Origin: Tetrahymena elliotti 4EA
Taxonomy: Eukaryota; Ciliophora; Oligohymenophorea; Hymenostomatida; Tetrahymenidae
Reading direction: 5' to 3'
DNA: 64,000 nt
NCBI GenBank assembly: GCA_000231825.2
Contig: JH720320.1
Coordinates: 624,019-688,018, forward strand
Part shown: positions 39,712-51,887 of the stretch, piece after piece
Layout of the letters: each line of letters opens with the position of its first letter
Position numbering within the stretch: the stretch's first letter is position 1
Program-made: the position numbers and the translations under genes
The notes under the pieces: generated by a model
What the model was told of the DNA's origin: nothing
The model's input: only the letters and a program-made list of their open reading frames with translations
Database searches by the model: none

Positions 39712-40924
39712 TCAAACTAAATTGGTAGGATTAATAATTTTTCCCATAAATAAAACAGTGTTACTTGGAATGTGAGATATGCTGAACACAAAAGGCTTAT
39801 TACAGTAAAAGTCTTAAATTTTTAAAATTTAAATACAGGTTTTTTTCTTCATAACAACTGCTGGAGCTGCAACTGCTACTGTTCCTTATTCATTAACTTC
39901 TATAAGGGCTTAATGAATAACATTCGAAATTACTAGTTGCTGAACTTCGCTAAATTATTTGAAATTAGCCATATTAGTAAAAGCTTCATTGATTCCTAGT
40001 TATTTAAGAATACTAATAACATCTTATGGAGATCCATCCATCTTAAATCTTGGAAGAAGTAATCTGACTTTAATTTTCTAAGAATTTTTTTAGGCCTTGA
40101 TAATTTTTTCATCAGTTAAAGTATCTTCTAAATCCTTGATACTAACTGTAGGTAAAAAGACTTCAAGAGCATAAGCATCATTTTTGTATGGTATTTAGAG
40201 ATATTCAAAATTTTTAAATTTGCCATACTTATAGTCTGCTTCACTAAACATCATTTTTACTGAAACAACACTTTCTTAATTGCCAGGTTAAAGGTAAAAT
40301 AAATTGTCTTAAGCATCATTAAATGAATGAAGCCAACCAGCTTTAAAGTAGAGAGCATTTACAAGAACCATTTTTGTTTAATCACTTATTGTATCCTTTT
40401 TTAATAGTTCATCAATCTTAGTATTTGTTTGCTCAGATACCCACTTATTGATAGCTAATCTTACTTTTTCTGTTTCTTGGAAGTTTACTTACTCAAATCC
40501 TGTACTAAAATTATCATAAATAAATTTTTTGCAATTATAAGAAATTCCAGATACACCTGTATATATTTTATTTGCAGATAAAATGGTTAACTATTAAGAA
40601 GACTATAATAAAATATAATTCAAAGAGCTTATTTATTTGCCCAACTACAAACTATTCTAATAATCTAATACTTCTTTGAACTCCTTTTATGTTTGATCTT
40701 CTGATCCACAAGCTGTCATACTCAAGCATAAGTATATGGAAGCAGGAGAAAAGAAAATGTTTTCATTTTAACTAGTTTTTTTGAGATAATTTACAGAGAA
40801 ATTGGTAACAGGGTGCAGGCAGGGTGCTTCTTAGTACCCATTTATTTTTATTAATCTTTTTTTATTTTTACTATTTAGCTTATTATTTATTTAATTTTTT
40901 AATTATTGTTGGTATTTATTTCAT
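39712..40924 (-). CDS. Serpin (serine or cysteine protease inhibitor)
   Basis: Near full-length serpin in one exon of about 400 residues. Hallmarks in order are NIFFSPASIYLCLSM (helix B), KMVLVNALYFKAGW (strand 3A region), the hinge IEVNEQGTVAVAAPAVVM, and the C-terminal FYCNKPFVFSI and NTVLFMGKIINP. The hinge has Glu, Gly, Thr and small residues at the positions typical of inhibitory serpins. Counting from the hinge Glu as P17 places Lys at P1 (MKKK then TC), suggesting a trypsin-like target. No clear signal peptide is visible, so it may be cytosolic, and Tetrahymena is rich in proteases it could guard against. The start is unresolved: the serpin frame is open to 40920 without an ATG. An ATG at 40922-40924 is out of frame by one base, and the intervening A-rich run suggests an indel or a missed exon. 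Confidence 0.85.
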
Positions 40925-43900
40925 AGTTGATTTATACTTTACTAAATATTTTGTATTAATTTTAATAAACAAATATTATGGAGTTTGATGTAGAAAAAGT
41001 TAATTTGAGAAATAAAATATCAAGCTGAAAAAGGTGTCCCCAGTAATCAAATTATCTATCAAATTATGGTCAGAAAAATTTAATTTTTCTATTGCTAATT
41101 TGATAACACCTGTAAAGGTTTACTATTTTTTTATTTTTATGACTATTTGCTTATTTAACATCTCAGTATATATATTTTTAAAATAACTTTTTTCTAAAAT
41201 TTTTTATATGTTCAAAAAGAGTCCTATCATTATTGTGTAATCAAATAAAATATAAACAGTGAATTGAGTTTTTAGACATATTTAAAAAAATTGAAAATAA
41301 AAATAATAAATTTATGAATAATAAGATCAGTAGAAAATGGATGTAAATCTTTAGTATGTATATCATTTCTTTAAATTTAATTAAGCTCTAATATTTTTTT
41401 ATCATAAAACCAATAAGAATAAGTAATTTTTTGTTTATTTTTTTGTTAAAATAACAAAATATGGCTTGAAAATAAAATGTTTGTATTTGTTCAAAAACCA
41501 AGACACATTTACTTAATTAGATTTTTCTAGTAAGCATTTCATTCAATAAACAACTTATTCAATTTTTGGAATTAATAATTCACACTTTTTAAAAGAAAAA
41601 AAATAAAACAAAGCATATTAAATATTATTTTACTCTTTGTTCTAGGATTATCTAACATGGATATAAATATATTTAATTTTGCATTTAAATAATTTATAAA
41701 TACAAAATTGAAATAAAAATATTTTACACACAAAATAATAATAATTTTTTAAAGAATTATTCGAATTATTTAATATAATATATCAAAAAATGATCAGTTT
41801 TGCATTATTATTAAGATCGTTTATATTAATTTATGTTGAAATATTCATGAAAAAATTATAATAAATGTTTAAATTTAAAATATCAAAGTTTAATTTTTTA
41901 ATAATTATTTGTTTATGGAAAAATTAAAAAAAAATTATTTAAAATAGAATCAAAATTATAATATTTTATTTTGCTTTGATAAAGAGATTAATTCTTATGA
42001 GTTTAAAATTCAAATAAATATTTTATTTTTGCACCTTTTTAGTTTCAAATTTCTTTTTTAGGTTCAAATTTTTTTTAATACATAAAGGAGAATATTTACT
42101 TTATTTTTAATTTAAGTGAGATCTTAATTGGCTTTAATAATTATTTACCATCTAATATTATTTTTATATTCTTTTCTAATAATATTTAATTTTGAAAAAA
42201 TTTTTATTTGAACAAAAAGTCTTTCTTAACTAAAATTAACAATTTATTTTGCAGAAAATATCTTTGAAAACTTATTACAAAGGATAAATTAATAATATTA
42301 ACTTTTTAAACAAATAATTAAAAAACCTATCTGCTAAGAAATTAAATTTCCCTTTATGATTTGTGTTTTTTGTTATGTTCCTAATTAGTTACTATTATTA
42401 TTAATAAAATAACTAAATAGATCCAATTTAAATTATTATTATCCTTTTTTATGTTAATATTATTTATCTTAGTAAAACATTTTTGCTAAAAAAAAATATA
42501 AGAAGAAAAAAAATAAATTTATATTAAAATGCAATTTTTAAAATTTGTGTAAATTATTTTATTTTTTTTATATTTTTATTTCTAATTAATTTATTATTTA
42601 GGCAAAGTTATTTGACAAAAAATAATCTCAAGCTATTTAAAATTATTAATTAATTTGATATTATTGTTTACAGTGAAGGAATAGTATTTAGATTGAAAAC
42701 TAAAATTATAAATTTATTTGTCATACAATCAATTTAAATGATTAACATTTTATTCTTAAAGTACTTTGATAAATATTTATTTATTGACATAAAATATTTC
42801 AAAAGCTATTTAAATATTGGATGTAAAAAATGGAAGCAATAAATTGATCAAATAAAATGAATAATAAATTCATCTTAAGACAAAAACTTTTATAAATTCT
42901 AATTTTTTAAACCAGTAGAGACTCTCTAATATAAAAAGCATATTATAGATCAAAGAATTTATTTCATATTTTAAAAATATTTTAGGCAAAGATATCTAAC
43001 TTAGATTTTAAAGAAATTTATAAAATTATTTTGAGGCAATATATCTATAGAAATTTAATATAATCTCTTCAGAATTCATTTTAATTGATTTACTAATAAA
43101 TGAGATTTTGTTATTCAAGCATTAGGCTTAGTTTGCAAAATTTGTAAATTCATGAATTGTCATTTTAAATCAACTAAAATAAAATGAAAAAAGTGATAAT
43201 AAAATTAAAAAAATACTTAATACAAAATTAAGTATTAGCTAAGTTTTTTGTATTTTTTATTAGGTTTTTTTTAAAATAAAAATATGTGATAAATATTAAT
43301 TAACATTATAATAATTATCAGCTTTAATCTTAGTCATCTCTTGATTAATTAAGGTTTTATTCGATTTTGCACATGTATTGAAATTTTTAATCAAAGCAGA
43401 TTGAAGTGAAAATTGATAAAATACCTTTTTTTAATTTATTTGATTAAATAATTAAACAGAATCAGCATCTCCTCAAATTTTATAATTATTTATCTGAAAT
43501 CAAAAATAATATCACTCAAAAGTGATAAACATAAATTATCTCTAAATCAGATGATAATTCCTCTTATTTGATAAAATTAATTGTTTTAATACTTCATGAA
43601 TTACTTTAAAAAGTTATACATTTATTATTATAGACAGGAATTTTCTTCTTTGAAAATTAATTTTCTTTGCTAAGACTTTTCTATATATCTAATAGACTAA
43701 TAATAAGAAATTCTTGTAGAAAAGTTAACTTTCTAAGCAATTTCTTGTAGAAAAGTTAATTTTATGCAATTAATTAATAATTTATGCGATTTTAAGGTAA
43801 CTGATTATTAGATCTATTTATCTATTTTAATATAAAAAAAGAAATGATAAATATCACATGAAAGCTCTTATTAATTTTCCATAAAATTATTAACTATTTG

Positions 43901-44445
43901 AAAAAGTTATTTTTTATTTAAATTTAACTTAATTTGAATGGAATATCAAATTTTAGCTTTAAGTTAATTTAGTTTTTATCTAATTTGTTTTGAGATTAAA
44001 AATATTTTTATTAATTTTTTGAATATTTCAAAATAGATACTTTATTAAAAAGCGGACTATTAAATGATCTTTTCAGAATTATAAGCCTTATATTAGAATC
44101 TATCAATCCGCTTTTATCAATCTTCAAAGATAAGTGTCAGAATTCCTTGTATTGAAATTAGAGTTATGAAAATTAACAAAGTTAAGTCTTGGATTGTGAA
44201 CTTCAAAAAGCGATGAATGAAAAATTTTTATAATTAATTTAAAAAACAAAAAAAATTAAAAAATTGAAAAAGAAAAAAATAATCAAATACACAAACAAAG
44301 TATTAGTATATTACCTCGAAAAATTCAATCAAATCTAATTTATAAAAATAATACAACAAATAAATAATAGTATAACCAAATAAGCCTTATTATCTACAAA
44401 TCTTAAAAATAAGACTTATAAAATTTACAACCAAATATTTAAATA
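40925..44445. other. Long AT-rich spacer
   Basis: About 3.5 kb without a gene I can support on either strand. It includes one short direct repeat near 43.7 kb (listed separately). The rest is low-complexity A+T sequence. Confidence 0.6.
43711..43759. repeat. Short direct repeat, 18 bp
   Basis: TTCTTGTAGAAAAGTTAA occurs at 43711-43728 and again at 43742-43759, 31 bases apart start to start, inside a gene-free spacer. Function unknown. Confidence 0.7.
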
Positions 44446-45222
44446 ATGTCATCTTTCATAGCAGACATTGCTAAAGATTTTTTATAAAGTGGCGCTGCTT
44501 AATCTCTTGGAACTTTCTTAATTTCTTCAGTTAAGAAGGCTACTAGCTCCAAAAATTTAAAATAAAAAATTGCATAATTTGTTTATCAGTAATCTGAAGA
44601 ATACAAAAAAAAATATGTTATGGCAAAGAACATAATTTTGATATCTAGTTAAGAAAGTGAGATTGACATAGATAATAAATTACTTTAAAAGGTTCCAAAC
44701 TAAAATATAAGCTTAACTGAAGAGGGTGCTTTCCGCTCAGCTAAAATTGGTAGCCAAATTCAACACTTTTTAGAAGAACTTTCCAAAAAGAGTAAAAAAG
44801 AAATACAAATCAGTGCTTATTCCTCTCCCTATTAAAGAGCAAAGTAAACACTAGAGTAAATGAAAAAGGAAATAAAGAATGAATTTTTTGTTGAAGTCGA
44901 TTTAAACTTAAGAGATTAAGATTTGGGAAACTTACCAAAGGATATTTCAAGTTCAGATGTCTAAAATGAAAGACAACTCATCTCTCCCTTTTTCTACAGA
45001 TACCAAGATGGTGAAAGTGAAGCTGATGTATTCTTAAGAACTTCCACTTTTACTAACACAATTATCCGTCAAATAGGAAATCATGACAGAAACTAACACT
45101 ACTAATAAGTAGAAAAGGTTGTAATTGTTATTGCTCATCCAGTAGTCATCTAACAATTACAAACTTAATTACACCGTTTTGATTCAGAAAATCTTTTAAA
45201 AATCAAAATCTTCACTTAATGA
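44446..45222 (+). CDS. Histidine-phosphatase (phosphoglycerate-mutase-like) fold protein, probably catalytically dead
   Basis: Intronless, 258 residues, ending in TGA. The order of motifs follows the histidine phosphatase superfamily. A strand leads to what should be the RHGES motif. Then come ISLTEEGAFRSAKIG (about 80-98, family LTEKGxxQA), SAYSSPYQRAKQT (about 122-134, family SPLxRAxQT), RYQDGESEADVF (about 185-196, family GES), and VIVIAHPVV (about 226-234, the second His). The residues that should be R-H-G are S-S-Q (ILISSQESE, about 62-70), so the phosphohistidine nucleophile is missing. Members with this substitution cannot form the phosphoenzyme, so a binding or regulatory role is more likely than catalysis. 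UBASH3/STS-type or SIXA-type relatives are possible by shape. No signal peptide. It is flanked by long spacers. Confidence 0.75.
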
Positions 45223-47240
45223 AGAGAATATTCATTTTGCTGGCTGAATGTTCATCAAATATACAAAATAAAAAACAAACAAATAATCAAACATCTTAAT
45301 TAATCTTCATTATTAAAATCTTAAAAAAACTTTAATTATCTAAAACATATAATAAATTATTCAAAAGCATAAAAAATCCTGATTTCAGTTTATAGCAAAG
45401 CGAGAAAAATCGCTAGCTACATTAATAACCAATCAATTTACCAACCAGCTCATTTTATCAAAGTTTGAATTATTAATAATTAAATCTACCTCAAACATAA
45501 TTTTCAATAACATTTTGATAAGCTCGTAATAATAATCATCTATTTAATAGAAAAACTTAATTAACAACAATAAATTTAATTTAGTTTTGTTAAGTACTAA
45601 AAACAATTAAAGAATTCATTTTGATCTAATAACTAACCAAATAGAACTTAGAAATTTAGTTATTGGATCATTAGAATAATATTAAGATAAATTATTACGA
45701 ACTTAACTTTTCTCTTAATCAAACTATTATAATAAAAACACTCACAATTAATTAATTAGTTAATTTATTATTAACTAATATTTAGTATATATTAATTTTA
45801 CTTATTCATTCATTTATTTATTATTCATCTTTACTTATTGCATATCCATTCATATTTTGTATATGAATTTACTTTAAAATCAAATCAAACAATTTTAATT
45901 TACGTTAAAAAATTCGTCACTATCGCTTTCAATACATAATCCTTTTTATTATTTGTAAATATTTTTTATTTGATTTATTTTACAAAAATAATTCTCTACC
46001 AATAAGTATGTCCAATAATTAATTTATCAAATCTACCTAACATTTTCTCATTAACAACTCACCATTTTTTTTATTTAAATCAATTTAATTAACTATAAAT
46101 CATATAATAATGAATAATAAATTTACTTAATAAATCACTTCAATCCAAGCTTATATTTTTTAATGATTGCAACCATATCATCATGAATAGATTAAAAAAT
46201 CATCTCAAAAGTTAGATAATTTTGATAGGAATATACTCCTTTTTTATGAATAGATTAAATTATTTTTTTTAATTATTATCAATAAATATTTTAATCTAAA
46301 TAATTTCCCAAAACTTACTTTTTAGAAATCTTATTTTAAAAAAAAATGAAATATTTTAATTTTAAAATTGAATTAAGTAAATCAAATCCAGCATATACAA
46401 TTCTTTATTTATTATTGAAAAATAGTTCTTAATTATTTAAATTAAATAATAATTTTCAATTTTATTTAAAAAAACTTTAAAAGGTATAAATGCAAATTCT
46501 TTTTCTTAAAATTAATTTTCATAAAGTAAGATAGATATATTTTATAATATTAGAGTTTTAACTTTTTTACACTATTCTACTTTTTTTTGACTTACTATTT
46601 TTATTTTTTTCAATCAATGTAATATTCAAATTATAAATTGTATCTTGAAAAAAATTTGATTTTATCCTTCTCAACCTTATCCATGTATATCATCTTTTAA
46701 TTTATTTGTTTGTTAAAAATATAATTTAGTGATTAAAATATTAATCTTTCTCATTTGATTTATTTTTTTTGTTCTCAACTTCAATATAAACTAAAAATGG
46801 TAATTTAATGTTGAATAAACTTCTTTTTTATCTTCATTTTTTTATTTGTAGACTTTTTTTCTTTTGAAAATTAATGTGAAATTTATTGTTGACCACAGTT
46901 TCTTTTTGAAAATGTAATCAAAGTCTTTTTTTTAATAATGAATAATATTTTTGAGATAAATATTTATGGTTTGATAAGTTTCGATTTTGAATTATTTTTA
47001 AATTGTATATACATAGTAAGTAAACAATGTAGGATTTTACTTCAAAAATTTCAGGCTCTTCATTTATCTTATATTAAAATGTAAAATTTTTAAATTATTT
47101 TTAAGTAATACAACCATAAATCTCTAAAAAATATTATTACTAAAATGAACTGAATTCATTATTTTAAAAAATTGTCATTCATTAGATATTTAAACATTAA
47201 AAAAGATTTAAATTGTAGAATCTATAAAGTTTATTAAATA
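45223..47240. other. AT-rich spacer
   Basis: About 2 kb with no gene recognised. A short 5-bp AGCGA/TCGCT hairpin near 45398 is too weak to call. Confidence 0.6.
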
Positions 47241-48990
47241 ATGCCAAAAAAAAGAAGTTTTTTTCACACAATTTGCTGCTGCTTATGCTTTGATAGTTCA
47301 GAGCCATAGGATCCTTAGGTTTAATAAAATCAAAGGCAGTAAAATATACCATAATAGCCTGGTAATACTTAGAAATATTCATTTTAATTTAGGAAACAAC
47401 AGAGTTGATGGTTTATTATTTTAAAATTAATTTAAAAAGCTAATTAAAGAGTACCTCAAGCACAGTAGTAAGTATAAAATCAATAAAAAAAGGAAGCAGA
47501 GATAGGAATTAAAAGAGAATTCGAACTATCAGTAGGATAGTTAAGCTAAAAAGAAGATAGATTAAATGAAGAAGATTTGCTTAAGTATAAATATTGTTGC
47601 CCTATTTGCTTAATTTATTTCAATAGTAAAAAAAATTGTGAATAAAGCTTGTCTTTTAATACTTTTTTATATTAATAGAGATTCTTAAAACTAAATGCTG
47701 CAATAATTATGTCTGTGTGGAATGCGAGTACGATATTCACTAATGTAACTTATTGCTTTTAGTTTATATTCAAGTTTTTAATTTTTTAACTGCTTTCTTT
47801 AGTTTTTAGGTTAGCAGTGTGAAATAATGAATGAATAATTAGTTTATAAGTGAATTTAACTTAAATGAAAGTATAAAATAATTTAAAAAAATATAAAATC
47901 AAAACTAACTTAACACATTTACACATTTTATTCATTGCAAATCTACCTTATGTTTATGATAAAATTAATCTATTTTAACAATGAATTAAATTACTTTTAA
48001 TTATTTAGAAATGCTCAACAAAAAAATAGAACCAAAATGCTGGTGGTGTAAAAGTGATTAATGTGAAATTATAGATGTTTAAGAGGGAGAATAGGTAATA
48101 TTTTTTTAAAAAAAAGGTATTTATTTAGCATATTTAAAAAGATAAAAAATTATAGTGATGCTGCTTAAGAATTAGAAGATAATAAAAAATAGCAATTAGA
48201 ACTTATAAAAAGCATGATCCAAGAAAGTAGAGTACAAAGGATGTCAATGATGAAAACCTTTAAAAGTTAATAGGTTGATAATAATACAAATCCACTTCTC
48301 ATAAAAACTATTCAATCTTAAAATGTTGATAATTTATCTAACAATTTAGGGACATTCAATAGGAATCAATGGCATAATTTTAATGTGAATTAGTAAAGAT
48401 TAGAAGAGGAAGATGAAGAAGAAGAGGAAAAGATTATTGATAAGATTGGTATAGGGAAATAAGATAATTAAAAATTCTATAAAACTGACACATTCTTATC
48501 ATAAAACTAAGAAAAAAAAATAGTTCACAAGTCTCTAAATAGTCCTAATTATGCAAATAAAGCGAAGAATTCTTCCTTGTGTTTCAACCATAATGGTTAA
48601 GCTGTCCCATTAGATCAATTATAAAATTAAAATAGTCTTTTTAATTAATATAAAAATCTCGAAATGTAGAATATGTAAAACCCATAAGGCTACTTTTTTA
48701 AATAAAGTGAATCAACAAATAATAATAATCATTAAAATTATAAATATATTTCAAACAAACCTCTCTATTAATTTAAAGATGATAATATTGATGTTGATTA
48801 ACTTGGTAAAAATAATAATAAAATATTTATGCAAAATAATGTGAGCAGTAACAGCAGTGATGATTTAAATTCAAGAGTAGTTGATAACTAACATAATAAC
48901 AATGTTCCATAAAATAAAGTAAACGAAGTAATTTATAATAATAATATAAAAATTGATAATAATTTAAGTGACATAAATGACAGGGAGTGA
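47241..48990 (+). CDS. RING-type zinc finger protein with cysteine-cluster N-terminus
   Basis: Five exons (47241-47403, 47440-47625, 47679-47744, 48009-48094, 48142-48990) give 449 residues with consistent phases; intron 1 is only 36 nt. The N-terminus is MPKKRSFFHTICCCLCF, a basic start and cysteine cluster suited to palmitoylation and membrane anchoring, followed by a Gln/Pro-rich linker. The zinc finger has CCPICLIYFN, then TKCCNNYVCVEC, then KCWWC, fitting the C-x2-C .. C-C-x4-C-x2-C .. C-x2-C pattern of a RING variant and split by two introns. A long Asn/Gln/Asp-rich tail with a Glu-rich patch (EEEDEEEEEK) follows. RING proteins usually act as ubiquitin E3 ligases by binding E2 enzymes; the substrate is unknown. 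The start at 47241 is preferred because only this exon joins in frame to the finger. Confidence 0.75.
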
Positions 48991-49485
48991 AAGCAGTTAT
49001 AAAAATAATCATTATTTTGTAACTTAAAAATTTAACAATCAAATTCATAGTTTAATGTTGATGAAAGAGAATGAAACATTCTAGAATTTATTTAATAGAT
49101 TCCACAATTTATTTAAATTTATCCTCTTATAAAATATTTTTCATTTTGTTTCCATATCTATCATAATAAAATTGTATTCTTAACCTTTAAATTCTCACAT
49201 AAAACACTAAAGAATTTAATTAGTCCAAATTTTTTTCTGTGTTTTTATTTTTTTTGAAAACTTCTATGATGGAAGTTGAAAGATTAGTACAATTAAAATA
49301 TTAATAATTTTATTTCATTCTATTGGTCTATTTTCATTAATGGTAATGTAGTTAGTATCTTGATCCAACAAATCAAAATTATTCAATACTCTTAATAATT
49401 AAGATTTCCTTTCAAATTAATTTATTTTTTATTTATTCTTTTTTGCTAAGATTTTCTATTACTTTTTAGCTTTTTTAGTGATTGT
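48991..49485. other. Spacer, probably 3' flank plus promoter
   Basis: About 500 bases between two plus-strand genes. No coding sequence or recognisable element seen. Confidence 0.5.
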
Positions 49486-51350
49486 ATGAGCTCTAAAAAA
49501 TTTATAAACTCAAAAGAGCAAGTTGTAAATGAAGCTCTTGATGGTCTTATCATGCTTAATAGTGAAAAACTAGTTAGAATTGAAGGTACATAAATAATCA
49601 AACTCAAAAATCCTAACTTAAATTAAGTTTCCTTAATATGTGGAGGAGGTTCTGGTCATGAACCTGCTCATGCTGGTTATGTCGACCCTAATATACTTAC
49701 TGCAGCTGTTTGTGGAGGAGTATTTGCTTCTCCTTCTCATAAAGAAGTTTTAACAGCTATTTTAAATGTACCTAATTCATAAGGTAAGTTTATTTTATTT
49801 TTTCATTATTTATCAACTATCACATCAGGAGTAAATAACTCAATACATTTTATTGAAATAGGTGTTTTATTAATAATTAAAAATTATACTGGAGATATTA
49901 TAAATTTTGAATTGGCTGCTTCCTTAGCTAGAGCCAGAGGAGTAGAAGTAGAAACAATAGTTGTTGGTGAAGATGCTGCTTTTGATGAAAATAAAAGAGG
50001 GTTAGCAGGTACAGTTCTACTCTATAAAATTTTAGGTGGAGCTGCTAATTAAGGGATGAATTTATAAAAACTGAAGGAAATAGGAACATAAATAGTTTCA
50101 AATATGCAAACACTTGGAGTAAGTTTAAGTAGTTGTGCTCTCCCAGGAAATGAACCAACTTTTACCTTAGCCAATGATGAAATGGAACTAGGATTAGGTA
50201 ATCAAAATTGTGAAGATATATTAAAAATAAATCTAATTAAAATAAAGCAATATTTTCAAATTTGCTTTTTTGTATTAAATTCTATTTATTTCTTTTTTTT
50301 CAAATAAAAGGTATTCATGGTGAAAAGGGAAGAAAGAGAGAGAAAATATCATCAGCTCATAGCATAATTAAAGATATGCTTCACATTTTTTAATTTAAGG
50401 AAAATACTGAATATGTAGCTCTTTTTAACAATCTTGGGTCATGCACTGACTTAGAAATGAATATATTGGCTAGAGAAGTTTTAATTTAATTGAACTAAAA
50501 GAATATTAAAGTTGTTAGAGCTGTTGAAGGCAGGCTCATGACCAGTCTTGAAATGCATGGATTTTCACTAACTTTATTACCAATTTTTGATTAGTATGTA
50601 TTATAATTAGTGGATGCTCCTACTTAAAATAGATATTGGAGTCTTTTGAGCAATATTTTAATTGATATTAAACATGAAAAAGTACCAGAAATAGGTTTAC
50701 AGTTTACTAAAGATAAAAACTATGATAGTCATTTGCATTAAGTCCTTAAAAAAGTGTTTAATAATTTAATAGAGAAAACTCACTATTTCAATGAACTTGA
50801 TGCAGAAGTTGGTGATGGTGATACAGGAGAAGGATTTGAGCGTTCTTCAAGAGCATGTCTAGCTATCTTACATAACCTAGATTTAGAACATAATTTAGTT
50901 GAGTCTTTAACAATCCTTGGAGATGAATTAGCTAGTAACTTTGGAGGAACTAGTGGCCCTTTATATGGAGTTATGCTTAGTACAGGTGCTCGCTTTTTAA
51001 AGAAAGAATTTTCTGAAAATACATTGAAAGAGTTTTCATAAGGTTTACTCTAAGGATATTTATAAATTTAGCATGTTGGTAAATCTTAAGTAGGAGATAG
51101 AACTATGGTGGATGTTCTTGTACCTATTTCTTAAGCATTAGAGGAGGCTGCTAGCTAAACAAATCAGATAGATAAGAAAGAACTAGCTAGTAAATTAATT
51201 CAGATTGCTAAAGAAGCTAGCAAAAATACATCCTAACTTAAGGCAAAAAAAGGGAGATCAAGATATTTAGATGGTAGAGAAATAGGAAAATTGGATCCTG
51301 GTTGTGAAGTTATTGTATCTTGGCTAACAACTTTAGTAGAAAATATTTGA
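49486..51350 (+). CDS. Dihydroxyacetone kinase (triokinase-type), DhaK plus DhaL domains
   Basis: Exons 49486-49783, 49862-50197 and 50311-51350 give 557 residues, close to the usual 570-590. The DhaK domain begins [16 protein letters not shown] and contains the substrate-binding [15 protein letters not shown] (about 52-66) and GIHGEKG (about 212-218), whose His forms the covalent hemiaminal with dihydroxyacetone. The DhaL domain has the Mg-ATP motif [13 protein letters not shown] (about 374-386), [11 protein letters not shown] (about 421-431) and the C-terminal [11 protein letters not shown]. The single-chain, ATP-dependent form phosphorylates dihydroxyacetone (and glyceraldehyde in triokinases) in the cytosol, feeding glycerol or fructose carbon into glycolysis. 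All catalytic signatures are present, so an active enzyme is expected. The start is the first ATG of the frame (MSSKKFINS). Nothing in the flanks suggests regulation. Confidence 0.95.
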
Positions 51351-51887
51351 TTCTAAATTGAATAAATTTAAACTAATATTTTAAATTTTGTAGCAATTAT
51401 TCTTAATCATATGAATTTATTTTAAAAACAATTAATCTCAGAATGAAAAATTTACTAAAATTGTTAGAATAAAATAAAATAATTTAATTCTCAATATCAT
51501 ATTTTGAATAAAAAATTATCAAAATGTTTGAAATTTAAGAAGACATTTATCTTTTCAATTTCTTGATTACACAAAATATTTAATAATTGTTTCAGTCAAT
51601 TTATTTGAGAAAAAATATCTAAAAAAGTAAGTTAATTTCTTGATGATGCTCTTTTTACCAAATTAATTGAAGAAATTATCTTCATAAAATGTATGCATGA
51701 TTTGATATTTTTAACTTTTTTATTATAAACTATGAAAAAATATACTAATATAAATCAATAAGTGAATCAAATAATTTCTAAATACTAAGAGATGTTTCTT
51801 GTTTTTCAAGAAGTATTTAATAAAAAAAAAAATTTATAAATAGTCTATATGTACTTATTTGGTTTTTCAAAATTATATTATTTATTA
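51351..51887. other. Spacer between convergent genes
   Basis: About 540 bases with no gene or clear element. It should hold the 3' ends of the dihydroxyacetone kinase and the first Vps20-like gene. Confidence 0.5.

Noticed and set aside
45395..45415. Short hairpin AGCGA/TCGCT as a terminator or histone-type element
   Set aside because: Five base pairs only, no gene ending nearby that would use it.
47197..47382. Minus-strand ORF of 61 residues starting MNISKYYQAIM
   Set aside because: The plus strand here is exon 1 of the RING gene, which joins in phase to the zinc finger; the minus ORF is its antisense shadow.
48827..49048. Minus-strand ORF of 73 residues rich in Tyr, Leu and His
   Set aside because: Antisense to the Asn/Asp/Ser-rich tail of the RING protein.
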